DNA of 64,000 nt from Leifsonia virtsii (GTDB lineage: Bacteria; Actinomycetota; Actinomycetes; Actinomycetales; Microbacteriaceae): NCBI RefSeq assembly GCF_030433675.1, contig NZ_JAROCB010000001.1, positions 679,333 through 743,332 on the forward strand. The letters run 5' to 3'. The notes below the pieces were generated by a model. That model ran no database searches and was not told where the DNA came from. It saw only the letters and a list, made by a program, of their open reading frames with translations. A program made the position numbers and the translations under genes. Below, piece after piece: positions 33,934 through 41,557 of this stretch. The first letter of the stretch is position 1, and each line of letters opens with the position of its first letter.

Positions 33934-34185
33934 ATGGCATTGTCCACCGAAGAAGTTCTTGCCGGCCTGGCCGAGCTCATCAACGACGAGACCGGCATCG
34001 CGACCGACACGGTTGAGCTGGACAAGTCGTTCACCGACGACCTCGACATCGACTCCATCTCGATGATGACCATCGTGGTCAACGCCGAGGACAAGTTCGA
34101 CGTCAAGATCCCCGACGAGGAGGTCAAGAACCTCAAGACCGTCGGAGACGCGGTCGAGTTCATCGTCAAGGCGCAGGACGCCTAA
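33934..34185 (+). CDS. acpP: Acyl carrier protein
   Basis: 83 residues, acidic and helical. The phosphopantetheine site is Ser41 in DDLDIDSISMM, where Ile replaces the usual Leu after Ser, as in many actinobacterial AcpPs. It carries the growing acyl chain between the Fab enzymes. AAGGAGAGAAAACC lies before the ATG. 45 bases after fabH and 105 before fabF. Confidence 0.96.
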   Translation: MALSTEEVLAGLAELINDETGIATDTVELDKSFTDDLDIDSISMMTIVVNAEDKFDVKIPDEEVKNLKTVGDAVEFIVKAQDA

Positions 34186-34290
34186 GGCCTCAGGCTGATT
34201 TCTTCCGCGCGGGCGGCGCACCACGGGTCGCCGCCCGCGCGTGCGGAAGCGCTCTGACTTCCGCTTCTCGACACACAGAGAGTTGCCGTT

Positions 34291-35526
34291 ATGACCAAGA
34301 AGATCGTCGTCACCGGCGTGGGCGCGTCCTCGCCCCTCGGTGGCACCGCCCCCGAGAGCTGGACCGCGCTGCTCGCCGGCGTCTCCGGCGCCCGCACCCT
34401 CGAGCACGACTGGGTGAAGCAGTACGAGCTCCCGGTGACCTTCGCCGCCGAGGCGAAGGTGCGCCCGGAGGAGGTGCTGGAGCGTCCCGTCGCCAAGCGC
34501 CTCGACCCGTCCAGCCAGTTCGCCCTGATCTCCGCCATGGAGGCGTGGGAGGACGCGGGACGCCCCGAGGTCGCCCCCGAGCGCCTCGGCGTCGACTACG
34601 CCACCGGCATCGGCGGCGTCTGGACCCTGCTCGACGCCTGGGACACCCTGCGGGACCGCGGACCCCGCCGCGTGCTGCCGATGACCGTTCCGATGCTCAT
34701 GCCGAACGCGGCCTCCGCCGCCGTGTCGATGCACTTCGAGGCGCGGGCGTTCGCGCGCACGGTCGCCTCCGCGTGCGCGTCGAGCACCGAGTCCCTCGTC
34801 AATGCGTACGAGCACCTGCAGGCGGGCCTCGCCGACGTCGTGATCGCGGGAGGGACCGAGTCGGCCATCCACCCGATCACCGTCGCCTCGTTCTCGTCGA
34901 TGCAGGCCCTGTCGCGCCGCAACGACGACCCCGCGCACGCCTCCCGCCCCTACAGCGTCGACCGCGACGGCTTCGTCATGGGCGAGGGCGCGGCCAGCCT
35001 GGTGCTCGAGACCGAGGAGCACGCGCTCGCCCGCGGCGCCCGCATTTACGCGGAGCTCGCCGGCGGCGGCGTGACCGCCGACTCCTACCACATCACCGCC
35101 AACGACCCGGAGGGCCGCGGCGCCAGCCGTGCCGTGCACATCGCTCTGGAGCGTGCGGGCGCGTCGGCCGACGACGTCACCCACATCAACGCCCACGCGA
35201 CGAGCACGCCGGTCGGAGACCCGTCGGAGTACGTCGCGCTGCGCGAAGTGTTCGGCGACCGGGTGCACAGCATCCCGGTGTCGGCCACCAAGGCGTCCAC
35301 CGGTCACCTGCTCGGTGGCACCGGCGCGCTTGAGGCCGTGTTCACCATCTTCGCGATCCGCGACCGTCAGGCGCCGCCGACGATCAACATCACCGAGATG
35401 GACCCGGCCATCCCGCTGCAGGTCACGGGCGAGCCCCAGCCGCTCGGCGACGGCCCGCAGCTGGCGATCAGCAACTCCTTCGGCTTCGGCGGCCACAACG
35501 CCGTCGCCGCGTTCCGCAGCTACTGA
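34291..35526 (+). CDS. fabF: 3-oxoacyl-ACP synthase II
   Basis: 411 residues of the thiolase fold. The active-site Cys is in VASACASSTESL, the two histidines in INAHATSTPVGD and KASTGHLLGGTG, and the final glycine-rich NSFGFGGHNAV is intact. It extends acyl-ACP with malonyl-ACP. It ends the fab operon; two strong hairpins follow within 90 bases. The 105-base gap after acpP holds no obvious promoter. Confidence 0.96.
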   Translation: MTKKIVVTGVGASSPLGGTAPESWTALLAGVSGARTLEHDWVKQYELPVTFAAEAKVRPEEVLERPVAKRLDPSSQFALISAMEAWEDAGRPEVAPERLGVDYATGIGGVWTLLDAWDTLRDRGPRRVLPMTVPMLMPNAASAAVSMHFEARAFARTVASACASSTESLVNAYEHLQAGLADVVIAGGTESAIHPITVASFSSMQALSRRNDDPAHASRPYSVDRDGFVMGEGAASLVLETEEHALARGARIYAELAGGGVTADSYHITANDPEGRGASRAVHIALERAGASADDVTHINAHATSTPVGDPSEYVALREVFGDRVHSIPVSATKASTGHLLGGTGALEAVFTIFAIRDRQAPPTINITEMDPAIPLQVTGEPQPLGDGPQLAISNSFGFGGHNAVAAFRSY

Positions 35527-35533
35527 CCCGGTT

Positions 35534-35616
35534 CGGAACGTCTGCGACTGCTCGCGCGGCCGCAGACGTTCCGTGGGACAGCAGAAGGCCCCGGTCGAGT
35601 GACCGGGGCCTTCTGC
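35534..35616. terminator. Double hairpin terminator between fabF and DUF3145 gene
   Basis: First stem: CGGAACGTCTGCG (35534-35546) with 35561-35573, perfect. Second stem: GCAGAAGGCCCCGGTC (35581-35596) with 35601-35616, perfect, 4-base loop. It serves convergent genes and is probably bidirectional. Confidence 0.85.
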
Positions 35617-35668
35617 GTGTCACCGCGTGCGGGCGGCCTCTGCCGGGCCCGCCGCGGGAGGCACGGTG

Positions 35669-36172
35669 TCAGCCGACGTTGTGCAGCCAGATGACGGAGG
35701 TGTCGTCGTGGGCGTGGCGGAACGGCTCCAGCTCGTCGTCCCACGCCTGCCCGAGCGCCAGCCGCAGCTCGCGGTGCAGCTCGAGCGCGTTGGCGCCGGC
35801 GATCTCCATGGCGTAGCGGATGCGGTCCTCCGGGACCACCATGTTGCCGGCCGTGTCGACCTGCGCGAAGAAGATGCCGAGGTCGGGGGTGTGCATCCAC
35901 CGGCCGCCGTCGGTGCCGTGGCCCGCGTCCTCCGTCACCTCGTAGCGGAGGTGCTCCCATCCGCGGAGGGCGGAGGCGAGGCGGGCGCCCGTGCCGGCGG
36001 GGCCGTCCCAGAAGAACTCGGTGCGCTGGGCGCCCTTGAGCACCGGCTGCCTCTCCCAGGTGAAGTTGACAGCGCGGCCGAGAGCGCGACCCGCGGCCCA
36101 CTCGATGTGGGGGCAGAGCGCGCTGGGAGAGGAGTGCACGTAGAGCACCCCTCGAGCTGCGTGTGCCGACAT
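35669..36172 (-). CDS. DUF3145-family protein
   Basis: 167 residues. The family is actinobacterial and commonly lies next to the fab operon, as here, convergent with fabF. Recognisable blocks are GVLYVHSSPSALCPHIEWAA and the late GQAWDDELEPFRHAHDDTSV. The function is unknown; the constant location suggests a link to lipid synthesis. CGGAGGAGAACC is a strong ribosome site before the ATG. Confidence 0.9.
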   Translation of the reverse strand: MSAHAARGVLYVHSSPSALCPHIEWAAGRALGRAVNFTWERQPVLKGAQRTEFFWDGPAGTGARLASALRGWEHLRYEVTEDAGHGTDGGRWMHTPDLGIFFAQVDTAGNMVVPEDRIRYAMEIAGANALELHRELRLALGQAWDDELEPFRHAHDDTSVIWLHNVG

Positions 36173-36344
36173 GGTTCTCCTCCGTTCGTTGGTGCGTCTT
36201 CCCCTACGACCAGGAACGGGATGGAGTGCTTCGGCGTATGAAATTGGATGCGCGCAGGCGCGTTGAGTCGATTATGCCCGAGAATCGCGGGGAGTTACAA
36301 GATTGTGATTCGGCGATTCGGTCGCGTGGCTACGCGTGCGCGGA

Positions 36345-36350
36345 ATAGCA
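36345..36350 (+). promoter_or_regulatory. -10 box, leaderless start of second PadR gene
   Basis: TAGCAT, 8 bases before the ATG at 36359. A direct repeat GATTCGG lies about 30 bases upstream. Confidence 0.5.
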
Positions 36351-36358
36351 TACCGAGT

Positions 36359-36940
36359 ATGTCGGTCCAGAACGGTTTCCTGGCGCTGCTCACGCAGGGT
36401 CCCGCCTACGGCTCGCAATTGCAGAGCGAGTTCCTGTGCCGCGCGGCGCACCGCCGGCAGCTCAATCCCGGCCAGGTCTACTCCACGCTCGACCGGATGA
36501 TCGACCAGGGCCTCGTCGCCTCAGCGGGCGCGACGGACGACGGCCTGCCCCTCTACGAGCTCACTCCGGCCGGACGGGAGGCGGCGGCCGCGTGGCTCTC
36601 GACCGGCCCTTCCGACGGCCGGCCCGACTGGGACGAGATGCAGGACCAGGTGCTCATCGCCGCCTCGCTCGACGGCGGCGCGGCCCTCACGATCGCCGAC
36701 GGCTACCGCGTCGCGTACGCCGAGCGCATCCGCTACCTGACGCACGAAGCGGACTCGCGGGCGCTGCTCGCCGCCAACCGCGCGGCCGAGCTCGGGGCGA
36801 AGGCGGCCATCGAGTGGCTGGACGAGGTGGTCTCAGCCCTGCGGAAGAACCCGGAGGCGCTGCTGCAGGCGCGCTCCCCCGAGCGCCCGCGCCGCGGCCG
36901 CCGGCCCGCGGCGGAGTCGGCGGCGCCCGCGGAGGCCTGA
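36359..36940 (+). CDS. PadR-family transcriptional regulator (second)
   Basis: 193 residues. The winged helix spans about 5-80: NGFLALLTQGPAYGSQLQSEF, then LNPGQVYSTLDRMIDQGLV and the wing LPLYELTPAGR. A long C-terminal helical domain (about 95-175) is of the Vir-like PadR type used for dimer formation. The Arg/Ala-rich tail is probably disordered. No export gene is adjacent, so the target is unknown. The ATG is chosen from the leaderless TAGCAT box; an upstream frame extension is not supported. Confidence 0.9.
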   Translation: MSVQNGFLALLTQGPAYGSQLQSEFLCRAAHRRQLNPGQVYSTLDRMIDQGLVASAGATDDGLPLYELTPAGREAAAAWLSTGPSDGRPDWDEMQDQVLIAASLDGGAALTIADGYRVAYAERIRYLTHEADSRALLAANRAAELGAKAAIEWLDEVVSALRKNPEALLQARSPERPRRGRRPAAESAAPAEA

Positions 36941-36953
36941 CCCGGCCCGGTGA

Positions 36954-37793
36954 TCAGTGCAGCAGCTCGCCCTGCTTGTTCAGGACGTTCTTCTCGCCGG
37001 CCTCGATCGGCACTGCGAAACGGTTCTGCGCGGGAGGCAACGGGCAGTTGAAGTTGTAGCTGAACGCGCAGGGCGGCAGCACCGCGAGGTTGAAGTCGAG
37101 GGTGACCGTGCCGTCCTCGTTCGGGACGACGAACAGGAAGCGCCCGACCGAGTAGGTGCTGTCGCCGTTGGTGGTGTCCGCGAACACGAGCTGGAGGGCA
37201 CGCCCTGCCTTGAAGGCGGCCAGGTTGTAGTCGACGCCGTCCTTGGTGAAGGTGATCTCGCCCGGGATGACCATGTCGCGGGTCGCGCCGTCGTCCTTGA
37301 GGTGCTCGAAGCCGACGGTCTTGCCGCCCTCGATCGGCGTGAACGTCGCCTGGATGATCCACTCGGGGTTGAACGGGAACGCGTCGATGGAGCCGAAGTT
37401 CTGGATGTCCTCGGAGTCCGCGTCCCACACCCGCAGCGCGTAGTCGCCGGCCTCGCTGGCGATGACGAACCCGGTCCTCGTGTCGCTGAAGCGGATCGCG
37501 GACGGGTTCGGGTCGTCCTTGCCGCGCACGATCGCGCTGCCGTCGACGAGCACCTCGTCCACGAAGATGTCGTCGGTCGCCGTCGCGGTCACGCGCAGCC
37601 CGGACTCGCCCTTCGGGAGCGGCGACCACAGACCGGGCACGCCCCAGACCGGCTGCTCGCTGTCCGGTTCGCCGGTGATCCACTGCGTGTTGACGAGGGC
37701 CAGGTTGCCCTGCGGCGCGGTCACGGCCTGCTCGCGGCGGGCGCGGTAGCGGGCGAGGACGGCGTTCGGGTCGGTCGCGGTGGTGTCGGTCAT
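36954..37793 (-). CDS. DUF1684-family protein
   Basis: 279 residues. The family signature is clear near the end: VLPPCAFSYNFNCPLPPAQNR, cited as two parts VLPPCAFSYN and FNCPLPPAQNR. The rest is beta-rich, and no signal peptide is seen. DUF1684 proteins are widespread in actinobacteria and of unknown function. The ATG at 37793 has GAGGATGGAGACC upstream; an ATG three codons earlier overlaps that site. It may be read as a unit with nothing else on its strand. Confidence 0.9.
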   Translation of the reverse strand: MTDTTATDPNAVLARYRARREQAVTAPQGNLALVNTQWITGEPDSEQPVWGVPGLWSPLPKGESGLRVTATATDDIFVDEVLVDGSAIVRGKDDPNPSAIRFSDTRTGFVIASEAGDYALRVWDADSEDIQNFGSIDAFPFNPEWIIQATFTPIEGGKTVGFEHLKDDGATRDMVIPGEITFTKDGVDYNLAAFKAGRALQLVFADTTNGDSTYSVGRFLFVVPNEDGTVTLDFNLAVLPPCAFSYNFNCPLPPAQNRFAVPIEAGEKNVLNKQGELLH

Positions 37794-37860
37794 GGTCTCC
37801 ATCCTCGGTCAGGTCGTAGGTCGCAACCAACTCCGACACTCGGGCATTCCGTGCCCGGGG

Positions 37861-39576
37861 TCATTTCGCCTCCGCGTAGCTGTCCGCGATGACCGCCGTG
37901 ACCGGGAACTCGACCGGGAATGCCCCGAACAGCAGCCGCCCGGCCTGCTCGGCCGACGCGCGCACGGCCGCGGCGACCTGCTCGGCCAGGGCCTCCGGCG
38001 TGTGGACGATGACCTCGTCGTGCAGGAAGTACACCAGGTGCGGCGCGGCCGTGAGCGACTCCCCCGGCGCCAGGGCGGTCAGCCGGTTGCGCAGTTCGGC
38101 CATCCAGCAGAGCGCCCACTCGGCGGCGCTCGCCTGCACGACGAAGTTGCGGGTGAACCGTCCCCAGTCCCGAGCCTGCGAGCGGGCCCGGCGCTCATCG
38201 GTGTCGGTGGATTCGGGCCCTGCTGCCGCAGCCTGGGTCGCCGCCCAGCTGCCGCCGGGCCGGGGCGAGCTCCGCCCGAGCCGCGAGGTCACCTTCTCGC
38301 CGCGCTCCCCGGCGCGCGCCGCCTCCTCCACCAGCCGTACTGCGCGTGGGAACGCGCGGCTCAGCCGCGGCATCAGCCGGCCGCTCTCCCCCGTCGTCGC
38401 CCCGTACATGGCACCGAGCATGGCGACCTTCGCCTGCGCGCGCTCCTCGACGGCCCCCGAAGCGACGATGCCCTCGTAGAGGTCTTTCCCGCGCCCGGCG
38501 GCCGCCATCGCCTGGTCGCCCGCGAGCCCGGTGAGGATGCGCGGCTCCAGCTGGGCCGCATCCGCCACGACGAGCTTCCAGCCCGGGTCGGCGACGACGG
38601 CGCCGCGCACCTGTTTCGGCAGCTGGAGCGCACCGCCGCCGCGGGTGGCCCAGCGGCCGGTCACGACCCCGCCCGGCACGTAGTCGGGCCGGAACCGGCC
38701 GTCGCGCACCCACGCGTCGAGCCACGTCCAGCCGTTCGCGGTGAGCAGCCGCGACAGCTTCTTGTAGCGCAGCAGCGGCTCGATCACGGGATGCTCCAGC
38801 CGCCGCAGCTCCCAGGAGCGCGTGGAGGTGGCCATCACGCCGGCGCGCTGGAGGGCACGCAGGAGGTCGGGTGGGCTGTCCGGGTTGAGGCCGGGCGACT
38901 CCAGGTGCTCCCGGATCTCGCGCACGAGCGCCTCGAGCACGGCCGGGCGGCCGTAGGCGGGCCGCGGCCCCAGCAGCTCGGTGAGCAGCTCGTCGTGCCG
39001 GTCGGCGCGGTACGGCAGCCCGGCGTGCTGCAGTTCGACGCCGATCAGAGCGCCGGCCGATTCCGCCGCAAGCAGCAGCCGGAGCCGGCGTGGGTCGGTG
39101 CTCGCCGCCACGGCGGCCTCCTGAGCGGCGAACTCCTCGCGCGCCGACAGCCCGGCGGTCGCCGCCGCGTCGGCCTCGGGCTCGGGCACGTCGAGCTCGA
39201 ACAGCGCCGTGTGCGCGGGCGCGGACTCGCCCTCCGGCTCGGCCGCCGCATCCCACCGCCCCACCGGCGCCGTCGCGAGCGGCGTGTCCGCGGTGAGGGT
39301 CGACCCGCGCAGGATGGCGTGGCACAGCCGCAGGTCGACGCACCGCTCGACCCGCGCACCCGCGGCCAGCAGCGCGGGGTACCAGGCGCGCGTGTCGTCC
39401 CACACCCAGCGCGGCCGCTCCTGGCCGGCCTCGTGCTCGCGCACGAACGCGGCCAGGGCGCCGGCGGGCAGCTCCTCCGACCGCTCGTCCTCTCCTCCCA
39501 CGCTCGCCCCGGGCGCGGCCGGCGCCCAGGTCGCCCGGACCGTGTCGCGGCCGGCGCGTTCGAGGAGGATGTGCAC
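37861..39576 (-). CDS. Stand-alone family A DNA polymerase (PolA-like) with degenerate exonuclease domain
   Basis: About 571 residues. The polymerase palm and fingers are complete: motif A VVADAAQLEPRILTGLAGD, motif B with QAKVAMLGAMYGATTG, and motif C LHDEVIVH with the catalytic Asp and Glu. The N-terminal third is a 3'-5' exonuclease-like domain and lacks most acidic catalytic residues. There is no 5'-3' exonuclease domain. Actinobacteria often carry this second PolA-like protein, usually annotated bifunctional 3'-5' exonuclease/DNA polymerase; the role is uncertain. The GTG start is adjacent to GGGAGG and is uncertain. Confidence 0.88.
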   Translation of the reverse strand: MHILLERAGRDTVRATWAPAAPGASVGGEDERSEELPAGALAAFVREHEAGQERPRWVWDDTRAWYPALLAAGARVERCVDLRLCHAILRGSTLTADTPLATAPVGRWDAAAEPEGESAPAHTALFELDVPEPEADAAATAGLSAREEFAAQEAAVAASTDPRRLRLLLAAESAGALIGVELQHAGLPYRADRHDELLTELLGPRPAYGRPAVLEALVREIREHLESPGLNPDSPPDLLRALQRAGVMATSTRSWELRRLEHPVIEPLLRYKKLSRLLTANGWTWLDAWVRDGRFRPDYVPGGVVTGRWATRGGGALQLPKQVRGAVVADPGWKLVVADAAQLEPRILTGLAGDQAMAAAGRGKDLYEGIVASGAVEERAQAKVAMLGAMYGATTGESGRLMPRLSRAFPRAVRLVEEAARAGERGEKVTSRLGRSSPRPGGSWAATQAAAAGPESTDTDERRARSQARDWGRFTRNFVVQASAAEWALCWMAELRNRLTALAPGESLTAAPHLVYFLHDEVIVHTPEALAEQVAAAVRASAEQAGRLLFGAFPVEFPVTAVIADSYAEAK

Positions 39577-39616
39577 CCTCCCATTCTCGACGCCCCCGCC
39601 GACACCGGCGCGCCGC

Positions 39617-39646
39617 TTGCGGGGCCGACCGGGCGGTGAGCATAAT
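39617..39646 (+). promoter_or_regulatory. Promoter before beta-flower protein gene
   Basis: TTGCGG (39617-39622) and CATAAT (39641-39646), spaced by 18 bases. GAAAGG then precedes the ATG at 39688. Confidence 0.65.
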
Positions 39647-39687
39647 TCACTGAACGACGAATGCCGACCCGAAAGGCATGATCGACG

Positions 39688-40026
39688 ATGACCGTCTACC
39701 TGCACGACAGCCAGGGGGTGTGGATCGCGTACCGAACCGATCTGCGCTCCCGCGACCTCTTCAACCCCGACGGGGAGTGGATCGGCTGGTTCCCCTGGTC
39801 CGACGACGTGGCCGTCACCCCCGACGGGGAGTACCTCGGCAGCGTCCGCGGCGACCGCCTGTTCGCCGACGCGGGGCACCCGTACCGCGGAACGCCGGGC
39901 TACCCCGGTGCTCCGGCGTACCCGGGTCCGGCGCCGTACCCGGGTGCCGCGAGCTACTCGGGCCTGCCGGCCGGCTGCGACGACGTCGCATCCGGGCTGC
40001 TCTGGCCCGCCCGGCACGCGGTCTAG
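39688..40026 (+). CDS. Small beta-flower-like protein with PGY-rich tail
   Basis: 112 residues. The first 60 residues contain four short repeats with Asp/Asn-Gly turns (LHDSQGVWIAYR, FNPDGEWIGWFP, VTPDGEYLGSVRG), which suggests the 4-fold beta-flower fold. The following stretch PGYPGAPAYPGPAPYPG is a low-complexity Pro/Gly/Tyr repeat. No signal peptide or membrane span. Function unknown. Confidence 0.75.
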   Translation: MTVYLHDSQGVWIAYRTDLRSRDLFNPDGEWIGWFPWSDDVAVTPDGEYLGSVRGDRLFADAGHPYRGTPGYPGAPAYPGPAPYPGAASYSGLPAGCDDVASGLLWPARHAV

Positions 40027-40058
40027 TCACCGCCGCTGCGGCTACCGCTGTCCGGTCG

Positions 40059-40517
40059 TCACCCCGACAGCGCGGTGAGGCGCGCCCGCAGCTGCGGCCA
40101 GGCGTCCGCGAATCCCGGGTGCAGCGGCAGTGCCGACACCTCGTGGACGGGCACCCAGCGCAGCTCGATGCTCTCCACGTCGGCCATGTGCGCCTCGAAC
40201 GGACGCACCGCCTGCGCCACGACGGTGGTGTACGACCAGAATCCGAGGTCGAGCACGCTCTCGAACAGCACCTCGAGGGCGTCGGGCGGCACCGCCGCCT
40301 CCTCCGCCGCCTCGCGCAGTGCGCCCTCCACGGCCGTCTCCCCCGCATGACGCGCACCGCCCGGGAGACCCCAGGTGCCGCCGAAGTGGCTCCAGTCCGC
40401 CCGGTGCTGCAGCAGGATGCCGCGCCGCAGGTCGTGCACGAGCAGGCCGGCCGCACCGAACCGGCCCCAGAACCGCCGGCCGTCCGGTCCCTCCACCCAC
40501 GCGTCTCCCGAGTCCAC
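40059..40517 (-). CDS. NUDIX hydrolase
   Basis: 152 residues. The Nudix box is GGARHAGETAVEGALREAAEE followed by AAV, cited in part: Gly, Glu, the REAAEE helix, with Ala for the final Gly. It cleaves nucleoside diphosphates linked to some group X. The GTG start has TAACGT 6 bases upstream, so it is probably leaderless. It is divergent from a second NUDIX gene, 75 bases away. Confidence 0.92.
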   Translation of the reverse strand: MDSGDAWVEGPDGRRFWGRFGAAGLLVHDLRRGILLQHRADWSHFGGTWGLPGGARHAGETAVEGALREAAEEAAVPPDALEVLFESVLDLGFWSYTTVVAQAVRPFEAHMADVESIELRWVPVHEVSALPLHPGFADAWPQLRARLTALSG

Positions 40518-40523
40518 GCTTCC

Positions 40524-40529
40524 ACGTTA
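40524..40529 (-). promoter_or_regulatory. -10 box, leaderless start of NUDIX gene
   Basis: TAACGT on the minus strand, 6 bases before the GTG at 40517. Confidence 0.55.
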
Positions 40530-40592
40530 GTCGCCGCGGCGTGCCCCGCCGCACGGCTCGTCTCACGGCGTCACGCGTGACAGGCTGAGGGG

Positions 40593-41072
40593 ATGACCGT
40601 TCGCAGCGCCGCCGTGCTCCTCTATCGCCGCCGGGAGGAGGTGGAGGTGTGGATCGCGCACATGGGCGGACCGTTCTGGGCGCGCAAGGACGAGGGCGCC
40701 TGGTCGCTGCCGAAGGGCATCGTCGAGTCCGGCGACCTCGGCGACGAGCTGGCCGCCGCCCGGCGCGAGTTCGCCGAGGAGATCGGGACGCCCGCACCGG
40801 ACGCCGACTACGTCCCGCTGGGCGAGTTCCGCGGCTCGGGCAAGACGATCGTCGTCTTCGCGGCGGAGTCCGAGTTCGAGCCGGGAGCGATCGTCAGCAA
40901 CACGTTCGAGCTGGAATGGCCGCCGCGGTCGGGCCGCCGGCAGGAGTTCCCGGAGGTCGACGATGCCCGCTGGTTCGCGGTCGAGGAGGCGCGGGTGAAG
41001 CTCACGAAGGCGCAGCGGCCCATTCTGGACGCGCTGCTCGCCCGCCTCGCACAGGACGCGGAAACCCGCTAG
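40593..41072 (+). CDS. NUDIX-domain protein (diadenosine-polyphosphate-hydrolase-like)
   Basis: 159 residues. Nudix helix: PKGIVESGDLGDELAAARRE followed by FAEEIG. The opening SAAVLLYRRREEVEVWIAHMGGPFW and WSLPKG match the NTP-pyrophosphohydrolase group that acts on diadenosine polyphosphates or similar. CAGGCT lies 6 bases before the ATG, a weak -10 box, and GAGGGG could also act as ribosome site at short spacing. It is divergent from the NUDIX gene at 40517, but the two proteins are not closely alike. Confidence 0.9.
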   Translation: MTVRSAAVLLYRRREEVEVWIAHMGGPFWARKDEGAWSLPKGIVESGDLGDELAAARREFAEEIGTPAPDADYVPLGEFRGSGKTIVVFAAESEFEPGAIVSNTFELEWPPRSGRRQEFPEVDDARWFAVEEARVKLTKAQRPILDALLARLAQDAETR

Positions 41073-41135
41073 CGCCACACGGGGTCCGTACCCGTATGGT
41101 TAGCGCCACGAGGGGGTGCAAACCGAGGAGGCACC

Positions 41136-41498
41136 GTGGCGAAGACCAAGGCCGAGAAGGCCGCAGAGCGAGCACTCGACGCGGCCCGCGTCGCCGTCGG
41201 CGAGGCGGAGCAGGCCGTGAAGAAGCTCGACAAGAAGACCCGCCGGGAGGCGGAGGACCTGGCCGACCGGCTGGCGCAGGCGGCGAAGGACGCGAAGAAG
41301 GCGGTCCGCAGGGCGAAGAAGACGGCGGAGGAGGCACGCACGTCGGCGAAGTCGGTGGCGGAGCACGTCGGTCCGCCGGCCTCCAGCACCGGCATCCCGA
41401 CCTTCCGCGAGCTGCGCGACCGCGCGAAGGCCCGCGGCATCCAGGGCTACTCCCGGATGAACAAGGCGCAGCTGCTGCACGCCCTCGGCGAGGGCTGA
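41136..41498 (+). CDS. Lys/Ala-rich coiled-coil protein with Rho-N/SAP-like C-terminus
   Basis: 120 residues from a GTG with GGAGG in front. The first 75 residues are Ala/Lys/Glu-rich helix, histone-like in composition (AKTKAEKAAERALDAARVAV). The last 35, TFRELRDRAKARGIQGYSRMN followed by KAQLLHAL, match the Rho-termination-factor N-terminal/SAP-like fold, which binds nucleic acid. It may be a small nucleoid or RNA-binding protein. The gene lies directly before the PosA gene but with its own ribosome site; about 60 bases separate them. Confidence 0.75.
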   Translation: MAKTKAEKAAERALDAARVAVGEAEQAVKKLDKKTRREAEDLADRLAQAAKDAKKAVRRAKKTAEEARTSAKSVAEHVGPPASSTGIPTFRELRDRAKARGIQGYSRMNKAQLLHALGEG

Positions 41499-41545
41499 GC
41501 GACGCGACCGGCAGGCTCGTTCACCGGCGCTTTACCCGCCGGCCC

Positions 41546-41551
41546 TAGCGT
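41546..41551 (+). promoter_or_regulatory. -10 box, leaderless start of PosA-like synthetase
   Basis: TAGCGT, 6 bases before the GTG at 41558, with no Shine-Dalgarno sequence. Confidence 0.5.
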
Positions 41552-41557
41552 GCCGCC

